DNA of 64,000 nt from Arthrobacter castelli DSM 16402 (lineage in GTDB: Bacteria; Actinomycetota; Actinomycetes; Actinomycetales; Micrococcaceae), in contig NZ_AUMN01000009.1 of NCBI RefSeq assembly GCF_000430705.1, forward strand, positions 105,815-169,814. Direction: 5' to 3'. A program made the position numbers and the translations under genes. The notes below the pieces were generated by a model that saw only the letters and a list, made by a program, of their open reading frames with translations, had not been told where the DNA came from and ran no database searches. This document shows positions 36,821-45,183 of this stretch, in pieces (the stretch's first letter is position 1; every line of letters begins with the position of its first letter).

Positions 36821-38203
36821 GTGAACCCTGAACAGCACACGGAAGGGAAAGGGGCCGGCCCGACCCGGACCCGACAGACAATGCGACTGCGCCATAATGC
36901 ACCGTTCGTACGGTTCTGGCTGGCCTCCACTGTGTCGGATTTCGGCACCTACATCACCACCGTGGCGCTCTCCGTACTCATCCTCGTCGCCATGGACGGC
37001 ACAGCATTCGATCAGGGCCTGGTCAACGCCGCCCGCTGGACGCCGTACCTGGTGTTCGGCCTGCTCGCGGGCATCTGGGTGGACCGGTTTCGACGTCGGG
37101 CCGTGCTCATTGCCGCTGACCTGGGCTGCGGCGTCCTGCTGGCGTCGCTGGCCCTGTTCGGTGCTTTAGGCGTTCTCACCGTGCCCGCCGTGATGGCGTT
37201 GATGTTCGGTTTTGGAACGCTGGCGCTGATGAGCGACGCGGCGTATCGCTCCTTTCTGACGGATTTAGTACCCAGGCCCCTGCTCGTCCGGGCGAACGCG
37301 CGTTTGCAACAGAGCATGACCGTCGCACAAACGACCGGAGGCGCGGTGGCCGGCACCTTGGTCGCGCTGGTGACGGCCCCATTCGCGTTGTTGGTCGATG
37401 CATTCTCCTACTTCTTTTCCGGTGCGGTCCTGATCTCGTTAAAGCGATCTGCGCCGGATAAGCCACCGCTGGACCACACTGGGTCGACGGGCAGCAAGAT
37501 CGCCGAGGGCCTGCGCTGGATCTACGGGCACCCGCGGCTGGGACCGCTGGCCTGGAAGAGCCACATCTGGTTTATCGGCTCGGCCATGATGGGAGCCGTG
37601 TTTCCCGCGCTGATCTTGAATGAACTCCGGCTCGGAGCGCTCGGGCTTGGCCTGACGATGGGATGCGCCGGGGTCGGCGCCGTCCTCGGCACCCTCATTT
37701 CCAACTGGACCGGAGAACGCTGGGGCACAGGCCGCGCCGTCGTCGTTTCAGATCTGGTCCAGCCCGTGGCCGTGGCGCTGATCGCTCTGTCTCCGGCGGT
37801 AGCGGCCGCAGCAGCCGATGGACCGGCCACCGGGAGGGCATACGGTTCCCCCGGAGAGTGGCCGGTCGCGCTGTGGGGCGCATTTGTCCTGGCGGCCGGC
37901 GGCCAGTTCCTCTTCGGCTTTGCGATGGGTGCCGAAAGCCCGCTGGAAATGGGGTACCAACAAGCAGTGACCCCCGACCGGCTGATCGCCCGGGTAAGCG
38001 CCACCATGCGTTCGGCCAACCGGGGCATGATCGTGGTCGGCGCACCCGTCGGGGGCGTCATTGCCACCACCGCCGGTGTTGGTGCTGCGTTATGGGCCGC
38101 GTCGGGCATCATGCTGGTCGCCGGGCTGGCGCTGCTGCTGTACGGATTTTCGTCCGCCCGCGTGGAAGTAGACCAGTTGACGGACCAGGAAGCCCGGTCT
38201 TAG
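36821..38203 (+). CDS. MFS transporter
   Basis: A 460-residue major facilitator protein of the MFS_3 (enterobactin-exporter-like) group, with twelve hydrophobic segments and a basic loop after helix 2 (GIWVDRFRRRAVL). It is likely to export a small molecule, which cannot be named. GTG 36821 is the longest start; ATG 36881 (MRLRHNAPFVRFW) is a plausible alternative. It ends 152 bases before the convergent half-transporter. Confidence 0.85.
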   Translation: MNPEQHTEGKGAGPTRTRQTMRLRHNAPFVRFWLASTVSDFGTYITTVALSVLILVAMDGTAFDQGLVNAARWTPYLVFGLLAGIWVDRFRRRAVLIAADLGCGVLLASLALFGALGVLTVPAVMALMFGFGTLALMSDAAYRSFLTDLVPRPLLVRANARLQQSMTVAQTTGGAVAGTLVALVTAPFALLVDAFSYFFSGAVLISLKRSAPDKPPLDHTGSTGSKIAEGLRWIYGHPRLGPLAWKSHIWFIGSAMMGAVFPALILNELRLGALGLGLTMGCAGVGAVLGTLISNWTGERWGTGRAVVVSDLVQPVAVALIALSPAVAAAAADGPATGRAYGSPGEWPVALWGAFVLAAGGQFLFGFAMGAESPLEMGYQQAVTPDRLIARVSATMRSANRGMIVVGAPVGGVIATTAGVGAALWAASGIMLVAGLALLLYGFSSARVEVDQLTDQEARS

Positions 38204-38297
38204 TGAATGATCGGTGTTCGTCCGGGGAGTACGAAGCCGCGAATTCGCCGCACTTTGTACCTGAAGGCGTCCCCTTTACTCCTCGGCGGAACGACGG

Positions 38298-38356
38298 CGG
38301 TGCTTCGGTCGGTGCTGGCCGGTGCCGGCCGGTGCTGAGCGGTGCGGGCCGGTGCT
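38298..38356. repeat. 10-base tandem repeats (GGTGCTGGCC)
   Basis: Five exact-phase copies of a 10-base unit GGTGCYGGCC (38311-38360, last truncated), preceded by partial copies from 38298. They fill the end of the gap between two convergent MFS genes, and reach the stop of the truncated one. Confidence 0.75.
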
Positions 38357-39055
38357 TAAGTTCCCCGTTCGGCGTCGTCCAGCGCCTTGTCGGTCAGGAT
38401 CGGCATCAGGCCGAGCAGGCCCAGCGCCAGCAGTCCCATGATCGCGTACATGATCTGCAGCCCGAACAGCTCCGCCAGCAGGCCACCGGCGGCCGCACCG
38501 AGCGGCATCGTCCCCCACGCCACCAGCCGGTAGCCACTGTTGACGCGTCCCAGCAGCCGGTCCGGTGTGATGCGCTGTCGCAGCGACACCATGATGACGT
38601 TCGCGAGCACGATCGACATTCCGCCGACGAAGAAGGCAGCGCCAATCCAATACGGGTTGCTGGTCAGCGCCGGTGCGCCAATCAGCAATGCTCCGGCCAC
38701 AATGGCGACCACCAACGAACGCGCGCGCCCCAGGTATTCCTCGATGCGTTCGGCGATGAACGACCCCACCAGGCTGCCCGCCGCGGTTGCCGTGAGCAGC
38801 AGGCCAAATCCGGCCTCCGACAGTCCCATCGCAGAGGTGGGGCCGACGGCGAAGAGCACCATCACCGCGAAAGCGGCGTTGGAGGCAAAGTTGAATCCAC
38901 CGGTCAACACGGCCATGGTCCGAAGGATCCGGTGTCTGACCAGGAACCGCAGGCCTTCGGCGATGTCGGCGTGCATCGTCGTCGGTTCCTCACGGGCGAT
39001 CCGGAAGTTCCCCTTCACCAGTAGCAGCACGCCGAGCGCGCACATGGCAAGCCGG
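38356..39055 (-). pseudogene. MFS transporter, C-terminal half only
   Basis: The frame codes about 230 residues that match the second half of an MFS_3 transporter: HADIAEGLRFLVRHRILRT, then six hydrophobic helices and MSIVLANVIMVSLRQRITPDR. The first six helices are absent. The frame continues upstream to 39162, but that part is the tail of the XRE gene read in another frame (Pro/Cys-rich, no homology). A deletion between 39055 and the XRE gene is the simplest reading. A half transporter is unlikely to work. Confidence 0.72.
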
Positions 39056-39439
39056 TTATACGGCCAACAGTTGTGGCTGCCCGGACTCGGGAACACCGGA
39101 CATGGGAGCTCCGGGCTCGGGAACACTGGACATCGGAGCTCCAACACTCCTCGTTCCACCACTGCTCAGCTCAAGCTGCACAGCCCCCACCAGGTCGACC
39201 AGCTGCCCGCCGAGTGCGCCGCAGACGGCGGCGATGACTTCCGACGACGGTTCCTTGCGCCCGCGTTCGATTTCGGACAGGTATTGCACCGAGACCCCGG
39301 CGCGGACGGCGACGTCGTCAAGCGTGCGCCGTTGACGCTTGCGTTCGCGCCGCAGCACTGAGCCGACAGCATGCCTGAGCAGCACCGGCTCCGGCCACTG
39401 CCTTGACGCCCGCAACGGCACCACTTTCGAATCGGTCAT
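39056..39439 (-). CDS. XRE-family regulator (ClgR-like)
   Basis: A 127-residue helix-turn-helix protein. Residues 20-85 form the HTH (LLRHAVGSVLRRERKRQRRT, VSVQYLSEIERGRKEPSSE), which resembles ClgR, the activator of clp genes and other stress genes. The C-terminus differs from ClgR and contains two 10-residue copies of GAPMSSVPEP (coded by 39081-39140). It starts at ATG 39439. A clpP pair lies about 5 kb away, but no ClgR box was seen there. It is divergent from the serine hydrolase. Confidence 0.8.
   Translation of the reverse strand: MTDSKVVPLRASRQWPEPVLLRHAVGSVLRRERKRQRRTLDDVAVRAGVSVQYLSEIERGRKEPSSEVIAAVCGALGGQLVDLVGAVQLELSSGGTRSVGAPMSSVPEPGAPMSGVPESGQPQLLAV
39081..39140 (-). repeat. 30-base tandem duplication in the XRE gene tail
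   Basis: Two copies of a 30-base unit (39081-39110 and 39111-39140) with 27 identical positions, coding two decapeptides near the C-terminus of the XRE protein. They end 25 bases from the border of the truncated MFS gene. Confidence 0.85.
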
Positions 39440-39529
39440 CGTCGAACTCCCTCCGGGTTGCCTTCAGCCTACGGAACCGGCGGCAGTTGGTGAACAGGAT
39501 CTGCTGCGGGCAGAAGCTATGGTGAAGTC

Positions 39530-40603
39530 ATGAACCTGCGCGGCAACCTGCTCCAGCTTGGGGCCGAACTCACCGCCGAAGAGGAAGCCCATTCCTTCTC
39601 CGGCGTCGTAAGCATCTGGCAGACCGGGCAGAGCCTGTTCGAGCGCAGCTACGGAACCGCCTCGCGCCGCTGGAATGTCCCGGTTACCGTGGACACCCGG
39701 TTCGACCTGGCGTCAGTGACCAAGCTGTTCACCTCGGTGGCCGTGCTGCAGCTCGTCGACGCCGGATCGCTGGGGCTGGACCAAGAGCTGTCCACCGTGC
39801 TGGATTTGGATGGCACCACGATCAGCGGCAGCATCACCATACGGCAGCTTCTAACCCACACCTCCGGAATAGCAGACGACGCCGACGAGGAGGCCGGCGA
39901 ATCGTATGAGGCGCTCTGGGAGGACAAGCCGAACTACTCGGTCATGCATACTGCGGATTTCCTGCCGCAGTTCGCCCATAAGCCGCCAAACTTCGAGCCG
40001 GGAGCCGGCTGCCGCTACTGCAATTGCGGCTATGTCCTCGCCGGACTCGCATTGGAGAAAGTCACCGGCGCCGGATACCGGGAGCACGTCCAAAGCCGGC
40101 TGTTCGAGCCAGCCGGGATGACGTCGTCGGGCTTCTTCCACATGCGCGACGCCGTCCCCGACGTGGCCGAAGGCTGGGACCCGGTCCACGATGACGACGG
40201 CGCCATCACCGGCTGGCGGCAGAACATCTACAGCTACCCTCCCATCGGCTCACCTGACGGCGGTGCGCACTGCACGGCGGCGGACCTGATCCGGTTTCTG
40301 GACGAACTGCGCGCCGGCGAACTGCTTTCGCCGGCCCTGACCCAAGCGTTCTTTACGCCGCAGGTCACGCATCATCATCAGGACGACGGCGGCAGCATCC
40401 ACTATGGGTTCGGCCTCGAGTTTGAGCTCGACGACGGCGGCCGCGTCCGGTCGTTCTACAAAGACGGCGTCAATGCCGGCGCCAGTGCGCTGTTGCGCCA
40501 CTATCCGGCGACGGGGATTACAACCGCCATCCTGAGCAACTCGGAGGACGGGGCGTGGGCGCCGGCGCGACTCGTCGACGAGGCGCTCCAAGACGCTGCC
40601 TAA
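39530..40603 (+). CDS. Serine hydrolase (beta-lactamase/PBP-like family)
   Basis: A 357-residue cytoplasmic protein (no signal peptide) with the SxxK motif Ser62-Val-Thr-Lys65, the YxN motif Tyr163-Cys-Asn165 and an HYGFG motif in place of KTG. It is of class C beta-lactamase fold; the natural substrate is probably an ester or small peptide rather than a beta-lactam. It starts at ATG 39530, divergent from the XRE gene, and ends 6 bases before the ROK gene's stop (convergent). Confidence 0.87.
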   Translation: MNLRGNLLQLGAELTAEEEAHSFSGVVSIWQTGQSLFERSYGTASRRWNVPVTVDTRFDLASVTKLFTSVAVLQLVDAGSLGLDQELSTVLDLDGTTISGSITIRQLLTHTSGIADDADEEAGESYEALWEDKPNYSVMHTADFLPQFAHKPPNFEPGAGCRYCNCGYVLAGLALEKVTGAGYREHVQSRLFEPAGMTSSGFFHMRDAVPDVAEGWDPVHDDDGAITGWRQNIYSYPPIGSPDGGAHCTAADLIRFLDELRAGELLSPALTQAFFTPQVTHHHQDDGGSIHYGFGLEFELDDGGRVRSFYKDGVNAGASALLRHYPATGITTAILSNSEDGAWAPARLVDEALQDAA

Positions 40604-40609
40604 GTGCGA

Positions 40610-41863
40610 TTAGCCGACAGCGTCTTCGAGCACCAAGTCGAGAGCGTTGTCCCGCGTGTAGGCCAACGCCTTGGTGACTGCCCCGGCACTGACGACGTCG
40701 CTTCCGAGCTTCGAGGCAACCACGTCCGGTGCAGGTGGGTGGGTCAGCTCGGCCAGCCGGGCAAGAGTACGTTCCAACAGCAGATCAATGGCTTCGGCGA
40801 CGGCTCCGGCGATGACAATCCTGTCGACGTCGAGCAATCCGGCAAGAATTGCGCAGATCCTCGCGAGGCGTTCCGCCATCCAGTCGATCAGCTGCACGGC
40901 ATAGACATCCCCGCCGTCGGCGGCTTGAAACACCTCGGGCGCGTCCAGGTTCGTCAATGGGCATTTGTGCAATACGCTTCCCGCAGGAATATTTCCTGAG
41001 CGCTTCGCAGTCCGCACCCAGTCACGCAGCAACGCGCCAATCCCGTCGGCAGAGCCCACGTTCTCCACCAGGTTCAGCAGCCGCATTTCCCCGGCGCCGC
41101 CCCGCGTGCCGCGGATCAATTGCCCGTTGACCACGTACCCCGCGCCAAACCGTTCACCGGAGAGTAGCGCAATGTAGGACGGCACCCCAGCCCCGGCTCC
41201 CAGGCGGCCTTCCGCCACGGCGGCAAGGTTGGCATCATTTTCCACTACAGCGGCCCATCCCCGGGCGACGAAGTGTTGGGCAAAACCCGGGTTCATTACA
41301 CGCCAGAAGGCATTTTCGGCCGCCGGAGAGGTGCCGTTCAGGTCGGTTGGAGCCGGGACGCCGAGCGTAATGCACAGCACCCGTGAGGCTTCGATGCCTG
41401 CGCCCGTCAGCGCAGCATCCACCACGCCATCGGTCAAGGCCATGCGATCGGCGGATTCAGCCTTATCCCGGGACACATGCTCGACGGCATGGCCCAATTC
41501 CGCTCCGAACAAGTCGGCCACTGTTGCCGTGATCCGGTGGGGCCCAGCATCCACGCCAATCACCACGCCGGCATCGGCGCGCAGCGCATACCGCCGTGCC
41601 GGGCGCCCCTTCCGGTACTCCCCCGCCGCGCGCGCATCGGCCAACTCCGCCAACCATCCGCTCTCCACGAGATCATCGCATAAAGCGATCACAGTGGATC
41701 TGGTGAGCCCGGTTTCGCGCATCCCATCCGAGGCCGTGAAGGCTGGAACGTCCCATGCCAATTGCAGAATGGCAGCCGCGTTCGAGCGCCGCTGCGAGTA
41801 CGGCACCGGCATGGCCCGAGTCGTGGACTGATTCACCATGGGTCTTGACACCTCGCTCTCCAC
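40610..41863 (-). CDS. ROK-family transcriptional regulator
   Basis: A 417-residue protein with an N-terminal winged helix-turn-helix (about 25-80, SNAAAILQLAWDVPAFTASD, TGLTRSTVIALCDDLVESG) and a ROK kinase-like domain (about 100-400: VIGVDAGPHRITATV, ENDANLAAVAEG). The CxCGxxGC zinc motif typical of ROK proteins is missing: only RGTRGGAGEM is found at its place, so effector binding may differ. It is divergent from the sugar ABC operon and probably represses it in the absence of sugar. It starts at GTG 41863; ATG 41839 is an alternative. Confidence 0.86.
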   Translation of the reverse strand: MESEVSRPMVNQSTTRAMPVPYSQRRSNAAAILQLAWDVPAFTASDGMRETGLTRSTVIALCDDLVESGWLAELADARAAGEYRKGRPARRYALRADAGVVIGVDAGPHRITATVADLFGAELGHAVEHVSRDKAESADRMALTDGVVDAALTGAGIEASRVLCITLGVPAPTDLNGTSPAAENAFWRVMNPGFAQHFVARGWAAVVENDANLAAVAEGRLGAGAGVPSYIALLSGERFGAGYVVNGQLIRGTRGGAGEMRLLNLVENVGSADGIGALLRDWVRTAKRSGNIPAGSVLHKCPLTNLDAPEVFQAADGGDVYAVQLIDWMAERLARICAILAGLLDVDRIVIAGAVAEAIDLLLERTLARLAELTHPPAPDVVASKLGSDVVSAGAVTKALAYTRDNALDLVLEDAVG

Positions 41864-41968
41864 GTTCCAGTATGTCTGTCAGCTAGTTTATTTTGCAATT
41901 AGATTTAGTCATCGAATCATTCAATGTCGGCCCATTCGTCCGGCAACGCACTCCGGGGAGGCCCCATT
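41864..41968. promoter_or_regulatory. Intergenic region between the ROK gene and the ABC operon
   Basis: This 105-base gap must hold both divergent promoters. It contains an AT-rich patch (about 41884-41910) with two similar heptamers, TAGTTTA and TAGATTT, unlike the GC-rich surroundings and suitable as a ROK operator. TTGACA at 41845-41850, with CAGTAT 17 bases later, could be the operon promoter but it overlaps the ROK 5' end. GGGGAGG precedes the GTG start of the substrate-binding protein by 7 bases. Confidence 0.4.
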
Positions 41969-43252
41969 GTGACAACGACGAACCTGAACCCGAGCAGCCC
42001 GCCGTCCCGGCGCCGGTTCCTGGCCGGCATGGGCGCGGCCGGTGCGCTCGCCGCACTGTCCGGCTGCGGCACGTCTGCCGGCTCTGCCCGCACGGAAGTG
42101 ACGTTCTACGAAACGAAACCTGAGGCGATCCCCTACTTCACCGGTCTGGCCAAGAATTTCACCTCATCGCAGGAACGCATCCGCGTTATCCATGACGCAT
42201 CATCGAGCCTCTCGGCCAGCTTCGTACGCAGGAATCCACCCGACCTCGGATGTCTCAACTACAACCTCGAGATGGCACGCTTCATGGAACGTGGTGCATT
42301 GTCCGACCTCAGCGACATGCCCGCGACCAGCCGCATGCGTCCGAATGTGCAGCAGTTGGTCAACCAGTATGCGATCTACCCCGGACGCACCAGTGTGCTG
42401 CCATACTCCGTAGCAGCGGCCTCGGTGATTTATAACAAGCGGATCTTTGCCGAGCACAATCTGTCGGTCCCGGCCACCTGGGAGGACATGATCGAAGTGT
42501 GCGAGAAACTCACCGCTGCCGGCGTCACCCCGATCTACAGCACCTTCCGCGATCCCTGGACCGTAGCCCAAGGCCTGTTCGACTACACCGTCGGCGGCAT
42601 GGTGGACGTGGCGGCCTTCTACGACCGGATGGACGAACTGGGCACCGAAGTCGGGCCCCAATCCGACGTCTCGTTCCAGAAGACGTTGCTGCAGCCGGTC
42701 ACCCGCATGATGAAGCTGGCCGGATATTCAAATAAGGACGCCCCGGCACGCGGTTACGGCGAGGGAAACACCGCTATGGCACATGGCAAGGCCGCCATGT
42801 ATATGCAGGGCCCCTGGGCCTTCGGCGAGATTGCCAAGGCGGGCACCGACGTCGACCTTGGGACCTTCCCGCTGCCCATGACCGATGATCCTGCCGACCG
42901 CAAAGTCCGGGTCAATATCGACCTCTCGCTCTGGATTCCCGAAATGTCCACGGTCAAGGAAGAGGCACGGAAGTTCTTGTCCTTCCTGATGCAGCCGAAG
43001 ATCCAGAACGCCTACAACAAGGAATTCCTCGCGTTCGGCACCACAAAGGACGCGCCACCCGCCACCGACCCGCGCATCGCGCAGATGCAGGACTATTACG
43101 ACAAGGGGCGCTTCTATATGGGCGCCTCACAGTTCATTCCGCGCACCATCCCGGCAGAGAACTACATTCAGGCAATTGCCAACGGCGCCAGCATTGAGGG
43201 CACCTTGCGCAGGCTCGATCAGGACTGGGCGCGGCTCGCGTTCCGGCAGTAG
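41969..43252 (+). CDS. Sugar ABC transporter substrate-binding lipoprotein
   Basis: A 427-residue extracellular solute-binding protein of family 1. The N-terminus has a Tat-type motif SRRRFL (residues 13-18) and a lipobox LSGC with Cys33. The mature part is a periplasmic-binding fold. I chose GTG 41969 because GGGGAGG lies 7 bases upstream and this places the signal peptide correctly. With the two permeases and the GH13 enzyme it forms an alpha-glucoside uptake operon (inference from the operon). Confidence 0.9.
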   Translation: MTTTNLNPSSPPSRRRFLAGMGAAGALAALSGCGTSAGSARTEVTFYETKPEAIPYFTGLAKNFTSSQERIRVIHDASSSLSASFVRRNPPDLGCLNYNLEMARFMERGALSDLSDMPATSRMRPNVQQLVNQYAIYPGRTSVLPYSVAAASVIYNKRIFAEHNLSVPATWEDMIEVCEKLTAAGVTPIYSTFRDPWTVAQGLFDYTVGGMVDVAAFYDRMDELGTEVGPQSDVSFQKTLLQPVTRMMKLAGYSNKDAPARGYGEGNTAMAHGKAAMYMQGPWAFGEIAKAGTDVDLGTFPLPMTDDPADRKVRVNIDLSLWIPEMSTVKEEARKFLSFLMQPKIQNAYNKEFLAFGTTKDAPPATDPRIAQMQDYYDKGRFYMGASQFIPRTIPAENYIQAIANGASIEGTLRRLDQDWARLAFRQ

Positions 43253-43278
43253 GTCCCGCAGAGACGAAGGAACAGCAC

Positions 43279-44265
43279 ATGTCATCGACAACCAGCATCC
43301 AGCCCGGAGCCAGCGACCCGGTCGACGGCGGCCAGTCCCATGCAACAGGCACAACTGCGGGTAAACCCGGAAAGGAACGCCGCGTCCGGAGGATCCCAAA
43401 TACGAAGAAGCATCGCATCGACCCGATGTACTATCTCTTCCTGGTCCCGACTTTGGTGGTCTTCACCTTGGCGATCACCTTGCCCGCCGTGATGGGTTTT
43501 CTATACAGCTTCACTGATTCCATCGGTTTCGGCGAGTTCGACGTTATCGGGTTTACCAATTACATAGCTGCCTTCTCCGACCCGGCGATCCTGGCTTCCT
43601 ACGGCTTCACGCTCGGCTTCTCGCTGGTCACCGTCATCGTGGTCAACGTGATCTCTTTCCTGCTCGCGGTCGGACTGACATCGAGGATCCGGATGAAGGT
43701 GGCGCTGCGTGCGGTCTTCGTGATTCCCATGGTCGTGTCCGGAATCATCATCGCCTACGTCTTCCAGTATCTCTTTTCCAATTCGCTGCCCGCGTTCGGC
43801 CAGGCGATCGGATTCGAACCGCTGGCGACCAGCATCCTGGCCAACCCCAATCTGGCCTGGCTGTCGATTGTGTTCGTCACAGCCTGGCAGGCCATGCCCA
43901 TGTCAATGCTGATCTACATTGCCGGCCTGCTGGCCATCCCGGCCGAGGTGTATGAGGCGAGTTCCATTGACGGTGCTTCCGGCTGGAAGCAGCTGTGGAC
44001 GATCACCCTGCCCCTGGTTGCGGGGTACGTGGTGATAAATACGATCGTCAGCTTCAAGAACTTCCTCAACGCCTATGACATTATTGTCGGCCTCACCAAT
44101 GGCGGACCTGGCACCGCCACCCGCAGCATCGCGATGACAATTTTCTCCGGCTTCGAAGGCGGCGACTACGCCTACCAAATGGCCAATGCAACGATCTTCT
44201 TTATCATCGCCGTCGCGCTCGCCCTGCTCCAACTGCGCGTCACCCGTGGAAAGGCAGCCCTCTGA
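43279..44265 (+). CDS. ABC sugar permease, MalF-type
   Basis: A 328-residue integral membrane protein with six predicted helices after a 40-residue basic N-terminal tail. The EAA loop (YEASSIDGASGWKQLWTITLP) that contacts the ATPase is intact. It starts at ATG 43279, with AAGGA upstream, and its stop shares a base with the next permease (TGATG). It pairs with the next gene to form the translocation channel. Confidence 0.92.
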   Translation: MSSTTSIQPGASDPVDGGQSHATGTTAGKPGKERRVRRIPNTKKHRIDPMYYLFLVPTLVVFTLAITLPAVMGFLYSFTDSIGFGEFDVIGFTNYIAAFSDPAILASYGFTLGFSLVTVIVVNVISFLLAVGLTSRIRMKVALRAVFVIPMVVSGIIIAYVFQYLFSNSLPAFGQAIGFEPLATSILANPNLAWLSIVFVTAWQAMPMSMLIYIAGLLAIPAEVYEASSIDGASGWKQLWTITLPLVAGYVVINTIVSFKNFLNAYDIIVGLTNGGPGTATRSIAMTIFSGFEGGDYAYQMANATIFFIIAVALALLQLRVTRGKAAL

Positions 44266-45152
44266 TGAGCAACACGACAACCCCAGCCACCCCACGTGAC
44301 CAGTCCACGCCCAAGCACGGCGGCAAGAACCGCCGGGACCGCGCGAACTGGCCCATCACGATTGTGCTGATCGTTGCTTCGCTGACCGTACTGGTGCCGC
44401 TGTATGTCACCGTGTCGATGTCATTGAAGACGACGGAGCAAGCCGTCAGCGGAAACGCTTTCAGCCTGCCGTGGCCCATCAATTTCTCCAGCTTCGCCCA
44501 GGCGTGGGCGATGACGGACTTCCCGAGGGCCTTCACCATCTCGGTGCTCGTCACGGTGGCCACGGTGGCCGGCACCATCGTGCTGGCGTCGCTGGCTTCG
44601 TACGCCATTGTGCGCAACTGGGACCGCAGGCTCTTCCGGTGGTCATTCTTCTACCTGCTGGCGACCATGTTCCTCCCGTTCCCGGTAGTGGCGCTGCCGC
44701 AGATCAAATTGACCGGCATCGTTGGACTGGATAATCCCGCCGGCGTCGCGCTGCTGCACATCATGTTCCAACTGTCGTTCAGCATCCTGCTGTACACAGC
44801 GTTCCTCCGCTCGATTCCAGACGAGCTGGAAGAGAGTGCGAAACTGGATGGAGCCAGCACGTGGCAGACGTTCTGGAAGCTGATCTTCCCGCTGCTGGCC
44901 CCCATGAGCGCCACCGTGGGAATCTTCGCCTTCCTCATCTCGTGGAACGACTTCATGATGCCGTCGCTGATCACCTCGGATCCTTCGCTGCAGACCCTGC
45001 CCGTGCTGCAGAACATTTTCCAGACCCAGTTCAGCAACAGCTACAACGTCGCCTTCGCGTCCTACCTGATGGCCATGGCGCCCGCCATCATCGTCTATCT
45101 GTTTACGCAGCGCTGGGTGATGTCCGGCGTGACGCAGGGCGCGATCAAGTAA
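44265..45152 (+). CDS. ABC sugar permease, MalG-type
   Basis: A 295-residue integral membrane protein with six predicted helices and the EAA loop LEESAKLDGASTWQTFWKLI. It completes the permease pair. No ATP-binding subunit is encoded in the operon; in actinobacteria a shared MsiK-type ATPase commonly serves such systems, and it would have to be encoded elsewhere. Confidence 0.92.
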   Translation: MSNTTTPATPRDQSTPKHGGKNRRDRANWPITIVLIVASLTVLVPLYVTVSMSLKTTEQAVSGNAFSLPWPINFSSFAQAWAMTDFPRAFTISVLVTVATVAGTIVLASLASYAIVRNWDRRLFRWSFFYLLATMFLPFPVVALPQIKLTGIVGLDNPAGVALLHIMFQLSFSILLYTAFLRSIPDELEESAKLDGASTWQTFWKLIFPLLAPMSATVGIFAFLISWNDFMMPSLITSDPSLQTLPVLQNIFQTQFSNSYNVAFASYLMAMAPAIIVYLFTQRWVMSGVTQGAIK

Positions 45153-45183
45153 GCAAATCCCAACCAGAAAGGTGCTTCATCCA

